Source: Acidimicrobiales bacterium
Lineage (GTDB): Bacteria; Actinomycetota; Acidimicrobiia; Acidimicrobiales; SZUA-35
Assembly: GCA_024638815.1 (NCBI GenBank)
Contig: JAHEJM010000034.1
Coordinates: forward strand, 1-36,991
DNA: 36,991 nucleotides
Reading direction: 5' to 3'
Below, piece by piece: positions 25,247 to 33,749 of the stretch. The position numbers were made by a program, and so were the translations under genes. Position 1 is the first letter of the stretch. Each line of letters starts with the position of its first letter. Below the pieces are notes generated by a model. That model saw only the letters and a list, made by a program, of their open reading frames with translations. It was not told the origin of the DNA and searched no databases.

Positions 25247-25547
25247 AGTTCTCGTATGCCCACCACCATGGCAGATCTGACCGCTGATCTCCATCAGATC
25301 GCGTCGCCGCTCAAGAGGTGGGGCGAGCATTGTAGGCGATGCCACCGGAGCGGTCGGTCGAGTCAGTGGGGGCCAACTGGTCGAAATGGCCTTCCTGCCC
25401 GAGTTGGTCGTGGTGGGTCTGGCCGCAGAATCCGAGACTCGCCGCGATGGGAGCAGCGATGGGAGTAAAGGTAGACCGTGAACGCACTCGCCGGCGCACT
25501 CATTCCGGCGCAGGGCCGGCAGAACTGGGATCTCGGCCTTGCGTCGG
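25247..25547. other. non-coding stretch
   Basis: About 300 bp upstream of the sigma factor gene and downstream of the broken acyl-CoA dehydrogenase. No gene is recognised. The sigma factor promoter should lie in it, but no confident box can be assigned. Confidence 0.35.
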
Positions 25548-26364
25548 TCACCAGGAGGTGTCGAAGAGTTGGTCGTCGGCCAGTGCCCAGGGAGGGCGGA
25601 GGAAGCCGAGCGCCCGAACATCCTCGAACCAGCGCGAGAACGGCGAGCGCCGGGAGAACGTTCCTCCTCCGACGACCCTGCACAGGCCGGTGAGGACGTC
25701 CTCGGCCAACTCGGCAATGGACTGCTTGGCCCGTAGGGCCCCGTGAATACCGGCCAGTGGATCGTCGAACTTGACGGCGGCGATCGATCCGCCCAGCGCC
25801 TGCTGGGCCAGCCAGTAGCGGCGCTCAGCGGCGGTCCATTCCGAGACCCGACCCGAAATGTTTCACGCCGCTGATCGTGTAGGTCTGCCCCGGCAGGGGG
25901 TGAGGCCGATCATCTGGTTTCGCCACGGCGCGGGTCCGGAGGATGTCACCGCCGCTACCGGGCTCGGACGTGATCGTTCCCCAACGCTGGCCGGCAAGCC
26001 CAGTGGCCATCACGGCGCGACGCTGCCGCTGCCACCGAGCGTCGTCGGACTCGGGAGGGGTCAGCCAGAACGACAGCACGGCCGGATGCATCGATGAGAC
26101 CAGGGCGATGGACGGATCGGCTGCGGCCAACACCCGTAATGCCCTGGCAATGCCATCCACCGATGCAGCTGCCCCCATCCAACCCCCACCGTGGTCGACG
26201 GGTACCACCGACCGCAGGAATCCGGAGTCCCGAACATCGTCGAGATCGCCGGGATCGAGATGGGTTCGTTCCTGACGCTCGCCCCTGGTGGCGCGCCAAC
26301 AATCGGCCACCTGACTCAGGGCGTCGACCATCGGTGCGTTGATGTCCTCGTGGGGTGAGCTCAT
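25548..26364 (-). pseudogene. acyl-CoA dehydrogenase-like gene with internal deletion and frameshift
   Basis: The first frame codes for an acyl-CoA dehydrogenase N-terminal half (ADPSIALVSSMH, GTITSEPGSGGD, GQTYTISGVKHFGSG; about 176 residues). It then stops. A second frame continues at about 25850 with the C-terminal helical part (SEWTAAERRYWLAQQALGG, then LAGIHGALRAKQSIAELAEDVL) and ends at 25548. Together only about 280 residues are left against about 380 normally: roughly 95 residues of the middle domain are gone and the frame is shifted. The gene should be inactive. Homologues oxidise acyl-CoA or related thioesters with FAD. Confidence 0.78.
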
Positions 26365-26439
26365 GGCGTCATCGTCTCCCCTCGGGCGCTCGTTGTCTGT
26401 GACCTGGGTCGCATTCGTCGGGACTTTGTCCCGGCAAGC

Positions 26440-27137
26440 TCACAACGACTGGTTGTTGGAACACAGAGCGACGAGTGCGTCGGTGTCTATCAGGGTGATT
26501 CGGCTTCGCTCGGTGCGCACCACCCGGCTGTCCCGCAGTTCCCGCAGGGAGCGGGCGGCAACCTCACGGACGCTGCCGACGGCGGCGGCCAAGTCCTCCT
26601 TGGTCACCTTGGCGACCGGCAGACCGGATTGGTCGACGACCGCCAAATCAAGGAGATGGCGGGCGACTCGCTGAGTGACGGTGGCGAACGTCGCCCGCGA
26701 AATCTCCTCGACGAAGGCCTGGACTCGCTCGCTCGTCTCTGTCAGAAGGGCATCGGTCATCGTTGCATCGTTGGCAGCCAGGTCCAGCACCGTGCCCGGG
26801 GGGACATCGTAGAGGTCGACATCAGTGACGGCCTCGATCGAGACCGGCAGGGTGAACCGGGGAGCGAACAGCGACGCGATCCCGATGAGGGACCCGGATC
26901 GGCAGTAGCGTACGGTGATCGATCGGCCGTCGGGAGCTCGGATCACCATCCGGATGAGGCGGCGATCACCAGGTGTACGTGACGGGCCGTGTCGCCCTCG
27001 ACCCGAACCGCGGCCCCGGCCTGCAGGTTGCGACGCAACCCGTCCTGCACGACGCGGTCCACGGCTCGGGCCGACAACCGACGGAGGTTTGAGGCCGCGA
27101 TCGCAGCTCGGACATCGCCACCTTGGGCGTCGGTCAT
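26440..27137 (-). pseudogene. Crp/Fnr-family regulator with a single-base frameshift
   Basis: The N-terminal part is coded at 26943-27137 (AIAASNLRRLSARAVDRVVQ, then GAAVRVEGDTARHVHLVIA) and the rest at 26440-26950 (MVIRAPDGRSITVRYCR, GIASLFAP, then the HTH VTKEDLAAAVGSVREVAARS). The frames join if one base is added at about 26960, in the GCCGCCTC stretch, giving about 232 residues with HLVIAGLIRMVIRAPDG, the usual Crp family N-terminal domain. The sum of lengths (698 bases) is one short of a whole number of codons. The family binds cyclic nucleotides or other effectors and controls promoters with TGTGA-N6-TCACA sites; one such site lies before the Rpf-like gene. Real loss or a read error. 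Confidence 0.8.
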
Positions 27138-27177
27138 CCCGTCGCCACCCCGGGTTCGGGCAGGTGCCGGGTGACGC

Positions 27178-27678
27178 TCATGCTACAGAGGCGCTCAGCT
27201 CCGGTTTTCCGGCGATGGTCTGGAGGACGACACAATAACGCTCGGTCAGGGTGAGAAGTGTGGTCAGTTGCTCCTCGTCGGCATCAGAGTCGAGATCGAA
27301 CGTGAGACGGATGGATCGGAAGCCCACCGGTGCCTCCTTGGCCACGCCCAGGGTGCCCCGAACGTCGATTTCACCTTCGGCCCGGACAACACCCCGACGA
27401 ACCTCGATACCGAGGGATGTGGCCACCGCCTTGAGTGTCACCCCCGCACAGGCAACCAGGGCTTCCAGCAGCATGTCACCCGAGCAGAGCGACAATCCAT
27501 CGCCGCCGGCGGCGGGATGGAGTCCGGCTCGAGCCGCCCCCGCTCCGGACTTGACCGAACAGGTGATGTCGGATCCCAACTCCCCCTCGGCCTCCAGCGT
27601 GATGAGGGCCGACTTCGCATCCTCGCCATACCGGGCCTTCAGGGGTTCCTGGATGGCACGTAGCTCTCCACGGTCCAT
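27178..27678 (-). CDS. OsmC/Ohr-family protein
   Basis: This is a 166-residue protein with the OsmC fold. Two Cys in the usual places are Cys77 (LLEALVACAGVTLKAVA) and Cys149 (ERYCVVLQTI), with a further Cys65 (SLCSGDML). OsmC/Ohr enzymes reduce organic hydroperoxides. This actinobacterial branch, which begins MDRGELRAIQEPLKARY, is less studied and may have another thiol role. The start is ATG 27678 with GTGGAG upstream. It lies next to the Crp/Fnr gene on the same strand. Confidence 0.86.
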   Translation of the reverse strand: MDRGELRAIQEPLKARYGEDAKSALITLEAEGELGSDITCSVKSGAGAARAGLHPAAGGDGLSLCSGDMLLEALVACAGVTLKAVATSLGIEVRRGVVRAEGEIDVRGTLGVAKEAPVGFRSIRLTFDLDSDADEEQLTTLLTLTERYCVVLQTIAGKPELSASVA

Positions 27679-27818
27679 GTTGCTCCACACTACACAAGTC
27701 GGACGGGTCGAAGCCCGGCGCTCGGAGGTCGGGACCTCGGACTCTTTCGACCACGTCGCCATCGTGGGTTGATGGAGTATGAGGAATCACCGACACTTCC
27801 GTCCGACCACGCTGCATC

Positions 27819-29624
27819 ATGACCACGCCTAGACATGAAACCCCCGAGACCGACCCGCTGAGGCCGTCGCTGCAATGCGGCCGGCCGCGACTCGTGGCCT
27901 TCGACTACGACGGGACCCTCACCCTGACCGGTCGCCCCACCGACGATGTGCTCGCCGCACTGGCCCGCGCCCGGGCCCATGGTCTCACGGTGGTACTGAT
28001 CACCGGCAGGATCCTGGACGAACTGCGGGTGGAGTTCCCTGACGTCGCTGACCATTTCGACGCTCTCATCCTGGAGAACGGTGCGTTGATCGACGTCGAT
28101 TCCCGCCACCTCAACACTGCACCGCCGATCGACCCCGCTGTTTCCGCTGCTCTCACCACGCGGCAGATCGAGCATCGGTCGGGAAAGGTGATCGTGGCCG
28201 CCTCCGCCGCCGATGAGCACGTCGTCGTCGACGAACTCAACCGGCTGGGCCTCGAATGCCAGTTGATGCACAACCGGACCGAACTCATGGTGCTGCCGTC
28301 GGGCATCAACAAGGGCGTCGGGTTGCAGGCCGCCCTGGGCGAACTGGGCCTCTCGCCCCACGACACCATTGCCGTCGGTGATGCCGAGAACGACCACTCA
28401 CTCCTGGCCACGGCAGAACTCGGGGTTGCGGTGGCCAACGCCGTCGACTCGCTTCGTGCCGCCGCCGATGTGATCCTGGACTCGGCAGACGGAGACGGCA
28501 TCGTCGAGCTCATCGACGATCTCATGAACACCGCAGTTATGTGGCAACGACGGCGACGACAACAGCTCACGCTCGGTCATGACGATGACGGCGAACCGGT
28601 CTCCATTCCGGCCCATCCGGCCAACCTCATCGTCACCGGCGGCACCGGCGACGGCAAGTCATACCTGGCCGGGCTCATCGCCGAGCAACTCATCGATCTG
28701 AACTATTCGGTCCTCATCGTCGACCCCGAGGGGGACCATGTCGGTCTCGACACACTCCGCCCTGCCGTCGTCCTCGGTGACAACGGCCCGGCGCCACCGC
28801 CGGATATCGTCGTCAACCTGCTCAAGCGCAGTGACGCATGCGTGATCCTCGACCTTTCCGCTCTCACCCCCGACGACCGACGTCGCTACCTCGCCGACCT
28901 TCCCGCCACCGTCGAAGCCAGCCGTCGGACCTACGGTCGGCCGCACTGGGTCCTCATCGACGAAGCCCACCACAGTGTCGCTCCCACTGAGGCTGCACTG
29001 GGAGCCATCGACCTTGCCGCATCCGGGTACTGCCTCGTCACGTGGCGGCCCGAGGAACTCCCGCCGCCGTTCGTCGCCGGTACCGACATGGTCCTGGCCC
29101 TGACCACAAGCGATCCCGACCCCCACGCCGTCGACCTCGTTGCCGCCGTCGCCCGGGTGCCGCGCCGCGACGTGGCCGAGCGAGTTGCCGGTCCGACCGG
29201 CAGTGTCCTCGTGGTGTCACGGTCCCGGCCGGGTGAACTGCGGATGGCACACCTCGCACCTCGGCAGACCCACCATCTGCGCCATGAACACAAATACGAC
29301 GCCGAGGGTACCCCACCGCACCGGGCGTTCTGGTTCCGCAACCAACGTGATCAGCCGACCGGCACAGTGGCCCGTAACCTTCATGAGCTGGAAACAGAGC
29401 TCGCTCACTGCGACCGTGGCGTGCTGCGCCACCATGCGCCCCTCGGCGATTTCTCCCGTTGGGTCAACGACGTGTTCCACAACCGTCGGCTTGCGGCCCG
29501 CATCGCCGCCATCGAATCGGCCATCCGTCCCTCAAGCCCTGCGGCCACGGTGGACGCCGCCCGGCTCGAGCTCATCCGGGAACTCCATCGGCGCCATCAC
29601 GTACTGCCCGATGATTCCGAGTAG
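27819..29624 (+). CDS. fusion of HAD phosphatase and HerA/DUF87-like P-loop ATPase
   Basis: This is a 601-residue protein with three parts. Residues 20-240 are a HAD-IIB (Cof-like) phosphatase: motif I DYDGTL (29-34), motif II ITGR (61-64), Lys165 and motif IV GDAEND (187-192), a complete catalytic set. Residues 250-480 form a P-loop ATPase with Walker A GGTGDGKS (274-281) and Walker B HWVLIDEAHH (Asp381, Glu382), like HerA/DUF87 proteins. Residues 500-570 (HRAFWFRNQR...ARNLHELETEL...GDFSRWVNDVF) resemble DUF5752-type domains that accompany sugar-phosphate phosphatases. A sugar phosphatase role is plausible, with the ATPase part as regulator or motor; this is inference. A short gap separates it from a lipoprotein. 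Confidence 0.83.
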   Translation: MTTPRHETPETDPLRPSLQCGRPRLVAFDYDGTLTLTGRPTDDVLAALARARAHGLTVVLITGRILDELRVEFPDVADHFDALILENGALIDVDSRHLNTAPPIDPAVSAALTTRQIEHRSGKVIVAASAADEHVVVDELNRLGLECQLMHNRTELMVLPSGINKGVGLQAALGELGLSPHDTIAVGDAENDHSLLATAELGVAVANAVDSLRAAADVILDSADGDGIVELIDDLMNTAVMWQRRRRQQLTLGHDDDGEPVSIPAHPANLIVTGGTGDGKSYLAGLIAEQLIDLNYSVLIVDPEGDHVGLDTLRPAVVLGDNGPAPPPDIVVNLLKRSDACVILDLSALTPDDRRRYLADLPATVEASRRTYGRPHWVLIDEAHHSVAPTEAALGAIDLAASGYCLVTWRPEELPPPFVAGTDMVLALTTSDPDPHAVDLVAAVARVPRRDVAERVAGPTGSVLVVSRSRPGELRMAHLAPRQTHHLRHEHKYDAEGTPPHRAFWFRNQRDQPTGTVARNLHELETELAHCDRGVLRHHAPLGDFSRWVNDVFHNRRLAARIAAIESAIRPSSPAATVDAARLELIRELHRRHHVLPDDSE

Positions 29625-29741
29625 AAGCCTGCTGAACACTGCATGCGGAGCTTCCCGGACCACCGCCCTCCTGGACAGGGGGCAACCGAATGAGGACGTT
29701 GGGCCCTGTTTCATGGGCGAGGGTGATGGTCCAGTAAGGTG

Positions 29742-30818
29742 ATGGCAACCGGAAGGCGAAACGGGTCCCGGCTCCGAAGGATCATGATCGGCATGTTGCT
29801 TGCGCTCGCCCTGATCGCCGCCGGCTGCGGTGGCGACGACGACGAGGCGGGCGACACGACCACGACGAGCGACACGACCACCAGCGACACCACCACCAGC
29901 GACACCACCACATCGAGTTCGACGACCACGAGCTCGACGACAACCTCGACGACGACCGAGCCGGTCGGCGCGACGGTGGAGGCGTACTTCGGTGTCGGTG
30001 ACGGGTCGGATTGCGCGCAGGTTGATGCGTTCCCCCGGCTCCTTCCCGACAATGCCGATCCAATCCGGGCGGCGTTCGACGCACTGGTGGCCGGGCCGAC
30101 CGCCGACGAGACCGCCGCCGGCGCCGGGTCGTTCTTTTCCTCCCAGACCGCCGGCACCGTCAACTCGATCACCCTTGCCGACGGGCTGCTGATTGTCGAC
30201 TTCATCGACCTCCGGCCCCTCATCCCCAACGCCTCGACCAGCTGCGGCAGTGAGTCTCTCCTGGCCCAGCTGAACGCCACGGCATTCCAGTTCTCCGACG
30301 TCGACCGCACCCGGTACCGGATCGAAGGAAGCTGCGACGACTTCGCCAACTGGCTCCAGCGGGAGTGCTTCGACACCGACCGCTCGGGTCGTCAACTCGA
30401 CGTACCGACCAACGAACGGGCCTCTGGCTCCGGCTGCACGCCATCGACCGGCGACACCCTGCCCGACGGCCGCTGGTTCGGGTTCATCACCGAGCCCGAA
30501 ACCGGCCAGGTCGTCTTCGACCTGGCCTGTTGGTTCACGGGAACCGCGGCCGTCGCCGCTGCTGCTGAGGACGGCGAGGAGAGCCCACCACCGAATGATT
30601 TCCACATCCGCAACGCCAGCGATCGGCTCCGCACCGTCGTCGTCGGTCCCTCAACCCAGGTGGTCTGGCTGCCCAACCCCGGCGATCCGGCCAGTGCCGA
30701 GACCGTCACCTACCCCGACTGGCTGGCCCAACAGCCCGGCCGCGACTACAAGCCCGGCGTCTGGCTCGACGTCGGTAATGGACAGATCACCGCGATCGAG
30801 GAGCAGTACGTCCCCTGA
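29742..30818 (+). CDS. lipoprotein with GerMN-type domain
   Basis: This is a 358-residue protein. The basic N-terminus, hydrophobic segment and lipobox LIAAGC (Cys at about 28) mark it as a lipoprotein. A Thr/Ser/Asp-rich linker (about 30-75) follows. The central domain (about 75-190) looks like GerMN: YFGVGDGSDC, then IRAAFDALVAGPTADE, TLADGLLIVDF and SLLAQLNATAFQF. The C-terminal part, with several Cys, is unknown. GerMN domains occur in spore germination proteins and in actinobacterial cell-wall lipoproteins such as LpqB. It is followed in the same direction by another lipoprotein gene, so a surface operon is likely. Confidence 0.82.
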   Translation: MATGRRNGSRLRRIMIGMLLALALIAAGCGGDDDEAGDTTTTSDTTTSDTTTSDTTTSSSTTTSSTTTSTTTEPVGATVEAYFGVGDGSDCAQVDAFPRLLPDNADPIRAAFDALVAGPTADETAAGAGSFFSSQTAGTVNSITLADGLLIVDFIDLRPLIPNASTSCGSESLLAQLNATAFQFSDVDRTRYRIEGSCDDFANWLQRECFDTDRSGRQLDVPTNERASGSGCTPSTGDTLPDGRWFGFITEPETGQVVFDLACWFTGTAAVAAAAEDGEESPPPNDFHIRNASDRLRTVVVGPSTQVVWLPNPGDPASAETVTYPDWLAQQPGRDYKPGVWLDVGNGQITAIEEQYVP

Positions 30819-30942
30819 TTCCCGGTCGGCGTCGCCCATGCTCGAGCACCGGTGGTGCTGACCAAGGTCCCTGTTGTCGGTGCCGCCCGAGACGTAGGTT
30901 GAACAGCAGAGGAGCAGCGGTATCGGCCGTCGCCGAACAATC

Positions 30943-31977
30943 ATGGACACCACCGTTGAATTCTCAGCTCGACCTCGTCGCGCTGCGGCAACGGTTGTGG
31001 CGATTGCGTTGGCCGTGCTCGGTCTCGTCGTCGCCTGCGGGTCCGACGACGCTGCGGACTCGGGTACGGTTGCCACCGATCCGGTCAACCTTGACGATCG
31101 GGGGCTGCCCGATGGGCGCGACCCGGCCGCGATGGTGCCATGGAACGAGGTCGGCCCCGGATGGACCCTCGCCGCCTATGATCCGGCTTCGCTCGAGGAG
31201 ACCAGGACCATCGGTGACTTCACCGCCGACCGGCCGGTGGGAGCCGATGGTGATCCAGGTGGCGGCGGGTCGACCGGGGATCCCCTTCCGTCGGCCCCGA
31301 AGGCTCCGGAAGCGGGCACCGTGCTGGACGTTGTCGGCGTTCGCTATGACGACGTCCTCAACTTCCGGTCCGATCCCGATCCGTCGGCTGAGATCGTGGC
31401 CACGGCCCATCCCGATCTGGCGGAGCGTCCTGAGGACGCCGTCATCGTCGCCACCGGCGAGGCCGCTACCAGTGGCTCCAGCGTCTGGTGGCAGGTCACC
31501 GTCGATGGGCGGGAGGCATGGGCCAACTCCCGTGACCTCGGGGTTCTTGGCGCCGGTAGCGACGCCCTCGAACTCATCGACCTGGAAGCCATCGGTGATC
31601 AGGTCGGTCTCGAGGATGTGGTGGCGGAAGCCCGTTCACCGGGCGATGCCACAGGGGTCCTCCTCGAGGTGTTCGGTGTCGACGCCATCTCGTCCATTTA
31701 CTCGATCGACGTGCTGGGAACCTACGGCAACGGGGTCAAAGGGGAGCGGTTCGAGATCGAGACGTACAATGTCAAGGCCGACGACCCCGACGCTACGCCA
31801 TACGTGATCGGGCCCGGATCATGTCGGCAACAAGAATGCCGATCTGTGAGTTCGGCGTCGACGCCGGCGGTAACTGTCGCTGAGCCCGTGGGGAGCGCTG
31901 AGCGCGCATTTCGCCCCAATTCGGCGCTCTCGGCTGCCGGGAAACGAAGCACATCACCGAGAGCGAACTCCCGGTGA
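30943..31977 (+). CDS. lipoprotein with SH3-like domain; 3' end probably frameshifted
   Basis: The frame is 344 codons. A signal sequence with lipobox (LGLVVAC, Cys at about 32) and a Gly/Pro-rich linker precede an SH3-like domain (about 130-200): VGVRYDDVLNFRSDPD, SSVWWQVTVDGREAWANSRDLG. A further beta domain reaches about residue 287 (YNVKADDPDATPYVIGP). The last 50-odd residues are poor in protein character (Ser/Arg-rich). A one-base change at about 31801-31820 gives another frame ending ICEFGVDAGGNCR at 31883, with paired Cys, which looks more natural. The reading frame shown also ends inside a hairpin at 31948-31983. Function: cell-wall-associated, otherwise unknown. Confidence 0.68.
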   Translation: MDTTVEFSARPRRAAATVVAIALAVLGLVVACGSDDAADSGTVATDPVNLDDRGLPDGRDPAAMVPWNEVGPGWTLAAYDPASLEETRTIGDFTADRPVGADGDPGGGGSTGDPLPSAPKAPEAGTVLDVVGVRYDDVLNFRSDPDPSAEIVATAHPDLAERPEDAVIVATGEAATSGSSVWWQVTVDGREAWANSRDLGVLGAGSDALELIDLEAIGDQVGLEDVVAEARSPGDATGVLLEVFGVDAISSIYSIDVLGTYGNGVKGERFEIETYNVKADDPDATPYVIGPGSCRQQECRSVSSASTPAVTVAEPVGSAERAFRPNSALSAAGKRSTSPRANSR

Positions 31978-31983
31978 TGTGCT
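31948..31983. terminator. strong hairpin between convergent genes
   Basis: AGCACATCACCG and CGGTGATGTGCT form a perfect 12-bp stem, extended by GAG/CTC to a 4-base CGAA loop. It lies between the SH3 lipoprotein gene and the convergent repeat-protein gene, so it may end transcription both ways. There is no T-run. It overlaps the last codons of the lipoprotein frame, which supports the idea that this end is not real. Confidence 0.55.
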
Positions 31984-31998
31984 CGTCCGACGCCGAGG

Positions 31999-32414
31999 GT
32001 CGACGGCGATGACGTCGATGATGGGAGCGAGTGCTTCCATCCGTCGAGTGACGCCGGTGGGGAGTCAGCTGTCCCAGCCTGGGGCCAGGTCCTGATTGGG
32101 CCCCTGCGTCGCCTCGGCCGGACTACGCTCGACGCTCCATCCCGGGGCCAGGTCCTGATTCGGGCCGAGCAATTGGGCGCTGGTGGGAGCGAGTGCCTCC
32201 ATCCGTCGGGTCTCGTTGGCCTGGAAGGATCCGTCGAGGTCGATGACGATGACGTCGCTGGTGGGAGCGAGTGCCTCCATCCGTCGGGTCTCGTTGGCCT
32301 GGAAGGATCCGTCGAGGTCGATGACGATGACGTCGCTGGTGGGAGCGAGTGCCTCCATCCGTCGGGTCTCGTTGGCCTGGAAGGATCCATCGGTGTCGAG
32401 CACCTCAGTCGTTC
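31999..32414 (-). repeat. 78-bp tandem repeat array
   Basis: Three near-identical 78-bp units begin at about 32181, 32259 and 32337 on the plus strand (each starts TGGTGGGAGCGAGTGCCTCC). They code for the 26-residue repeats on the minus strand. A fourth, diverged unit covers about 31999-32052 (gatgatgggagcgagtgcttcc), just past the gene's stop codon and still in the same reading frame. Perfect period and high identity favour recent duplication or slippage. Confidence 0.85.
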
Positions 32415-32622
32415 CATCGTCGCTGAGCGCAAAGGTCGCCACCGTTGCGGCGACGATCAGCACGAGCGCTCCGATCATCCAGCGAATCCAGCGCACCGGG
32501 CGCTTTGCCGTCGGCCTCTCAATGCCTCGCTCTTCACGAGGCGGCGGCTCGACCGTCGGCTCGGGCTTCCGCTCGTCGAGCAGTACGTCTTGGACTGGTG
32601 TCCTTTCAAGTAGGTCGGTCAT
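32065..32622 (-). CDS. single-TM protein with 26-residue tandem repeats
   Basis: This is a 185-residue protein. A charged cytoplasmic N-terminus (1-45, Pro/Glu/Arg-rich) is followed by one TM segment (about 47-66: WMIGALVLIVAATVATFALS). The outside part is three tandem repeats of 26 residues (DGSFQANETRRMEALAPTS core) and then GPNQDLAPGW twice. It resembles no family I recognise. The repeats look like a surface or binding module that can change in number. It is the only gene between the SH3 lipoprotein and the SARP regulator, which is divergent from it. Confidence 0.72.
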   Translation of the reverse strand: MTDLLERTPVQDVLLDERKPEPTVEPPPREERGIERPTAKRPVRWIRWMIGALVLIVAATVATFALSDDGTTEVLDTDGSFQANETRRMEALAPTSDVIVIDLDGSFQANETRRMEALAPTSDVIVIDLDGSFQANETRRMEALAPTSAQLLGPNQDLAPGWSVERSPAEATQGPNQDLAPGWDS

Positions 32623-32843
32623 TTTCGCCTCCTCTCTTCATCTCTGTCTTCAGCATGCACCCACGACCCGGTGGGAGGCCTGACGGGTGCCGGAGCGCAA
32701 CGCACCAGGCGATAGAGGCTTGCTTGCAGAGCGCCATTCGATGCCTGGTAAGGCGCTTGACGCTTTCTTGACGTGGTGGGACGTTCGCCTCTGGCGGCGT
32801 GCGACGGGGGTGGTAGATTCATGATGAGCGATTGGAGCTAACG

Positions 32844-33593
32844 GTGTTTCGCAATAGTCGCATCCGGGTCTTGGGGCCCGTGGATTTGGATACCTTCGAC
32901 GGGGTCGTGGCCATCGGCGGCCGGAGAATGCGGGCCCTGCTCGGGATGCTTGTGATGTCCGCCTGCCATGCTGTGACGGTTGACCGCCTGACGCAGGCCG
33001 TCTGGGGCGACGACCCCCCGCCGTCGGCGGACAGCTCCCTCCAGTCGTACATTTCGCGGCTGCGCCACCTCCTCGGCGCCGAGGCCGTCGTGAACGAGAA
33101 CGGGTCCTACACGCTCATCGTCGGGCACGATGACGTCGACGCCCTTCAGTTTGAGAGGTTGTTGCTCAGCGCAATGGAGCACCGTTCGGAACCCGTGGAG
33201 TGCCTCGCACTGTGTCGCCAGGCGCTCGACCTGTGGAGGGGACTGCCGTATGGGGAGCTCTGCGACGAGGATCCCTTCCGGCTCGAGGCTCTGCGTCTCG
33301 AGGAGTTGCGAATGGTAGCGATGGAGTTGAGCCTTGAATCCGAGCTCGAACTGGGCCGGAACGAATTGGTGGTGGCCGAACTCGAGAGTCTGGTGGAGGA
33401 GTATCCGTATCGCGAGCGGTTGTGGCACCTGCTCATCACGGCGCTCCTCTGCGACGGCCGCCGCGTGGAGGCCATGCGCCATTGTGCCCGCCTCCGGCAG
33501 GTATTGGCCGAGGCAGGGCTCGAGGTCACCGACGTCGTGCTCGATCTCGAGCACCAGATCCTCGGTGGAACCGAGCCCGCGAACTGCGGCTGA
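32844..33593 (+). CDS. SARP/BTAD-family transcriptional regulator
   Basis: This is a 249-residue protein. The N-terminal OmpR-type winged helix (about 5-85) has IRVLGPVDLD, then HAVTVDRLTQAVWGDDPPPSADSSLQSYISRLRHLLG, the classic SARP signature. The bacterial transcriptional activation domain follows (about 95-245). The length equals that of stand-alone SARPs with no ATPase domain. GTG 32844 is chosen because GGAG lies six bases upstream; TTG 32832 is an alternative. SARPs usually activate secondary metabolism or stress genes. The likely targets are the adjacent repeat protein or the TerB/Coq4-like gene downstream. Confidence 0.88.
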   Translation: MFRNSRIRVLGPVDLDTFDGVVAIGGRRMRALLGMLVMSACHAVTVDRLTQAVWGDDPPPSADSSLQSYISRLRHLLGAEAVVNENGSYTLIVGHDDVDALQFERLLLSAMEHRSEPVECLALCRQALDLWRGLPYGELCDEDPFRLEALRLEELRMVAMELSLESELELGRNELVVAELESLVEEYPYRERLWHLLITALLCDGRRVEAMRHCARLRQVLAEAGLEVTDVVLDLEHQILGGTEPANCG

Positions 33594-33749
33594 CCTGGTG
33601 GGTCGACCAGCGTCGCCCACGAGCAGCCTGTTGGACGGTGGGATCTGATGTCGCCGATCAGCCCGCAGGTTGCGCAGCTAACCGGACGGCGAACGGGGGT
33701 CATGGCGTCATCGGTTTTGGCCGCACAGGTGTGCGGGTAGCGTGATCCG

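Noticed and set aside
24665..25717. Long N-terminal extension of the ECF sigma factor frame
   Set aside because: The first ~157 codons have no sigma similarity and look non-coding; the ATG at 25246 fits the family.
29830..30192. Arg-rich plus-strand frame inside the GerMN lipoprotein
   Set aside because: Shadow frame of the Thr/Ser-rich linker; no start context or family.
32173..32683. Plus-strand open frames with repeated segments at the 78-bp repeats
   Set aside because: They repeat because the DNA repeats; the minus-strand product has a TM anchor and sensible composition, the plus frames do not.
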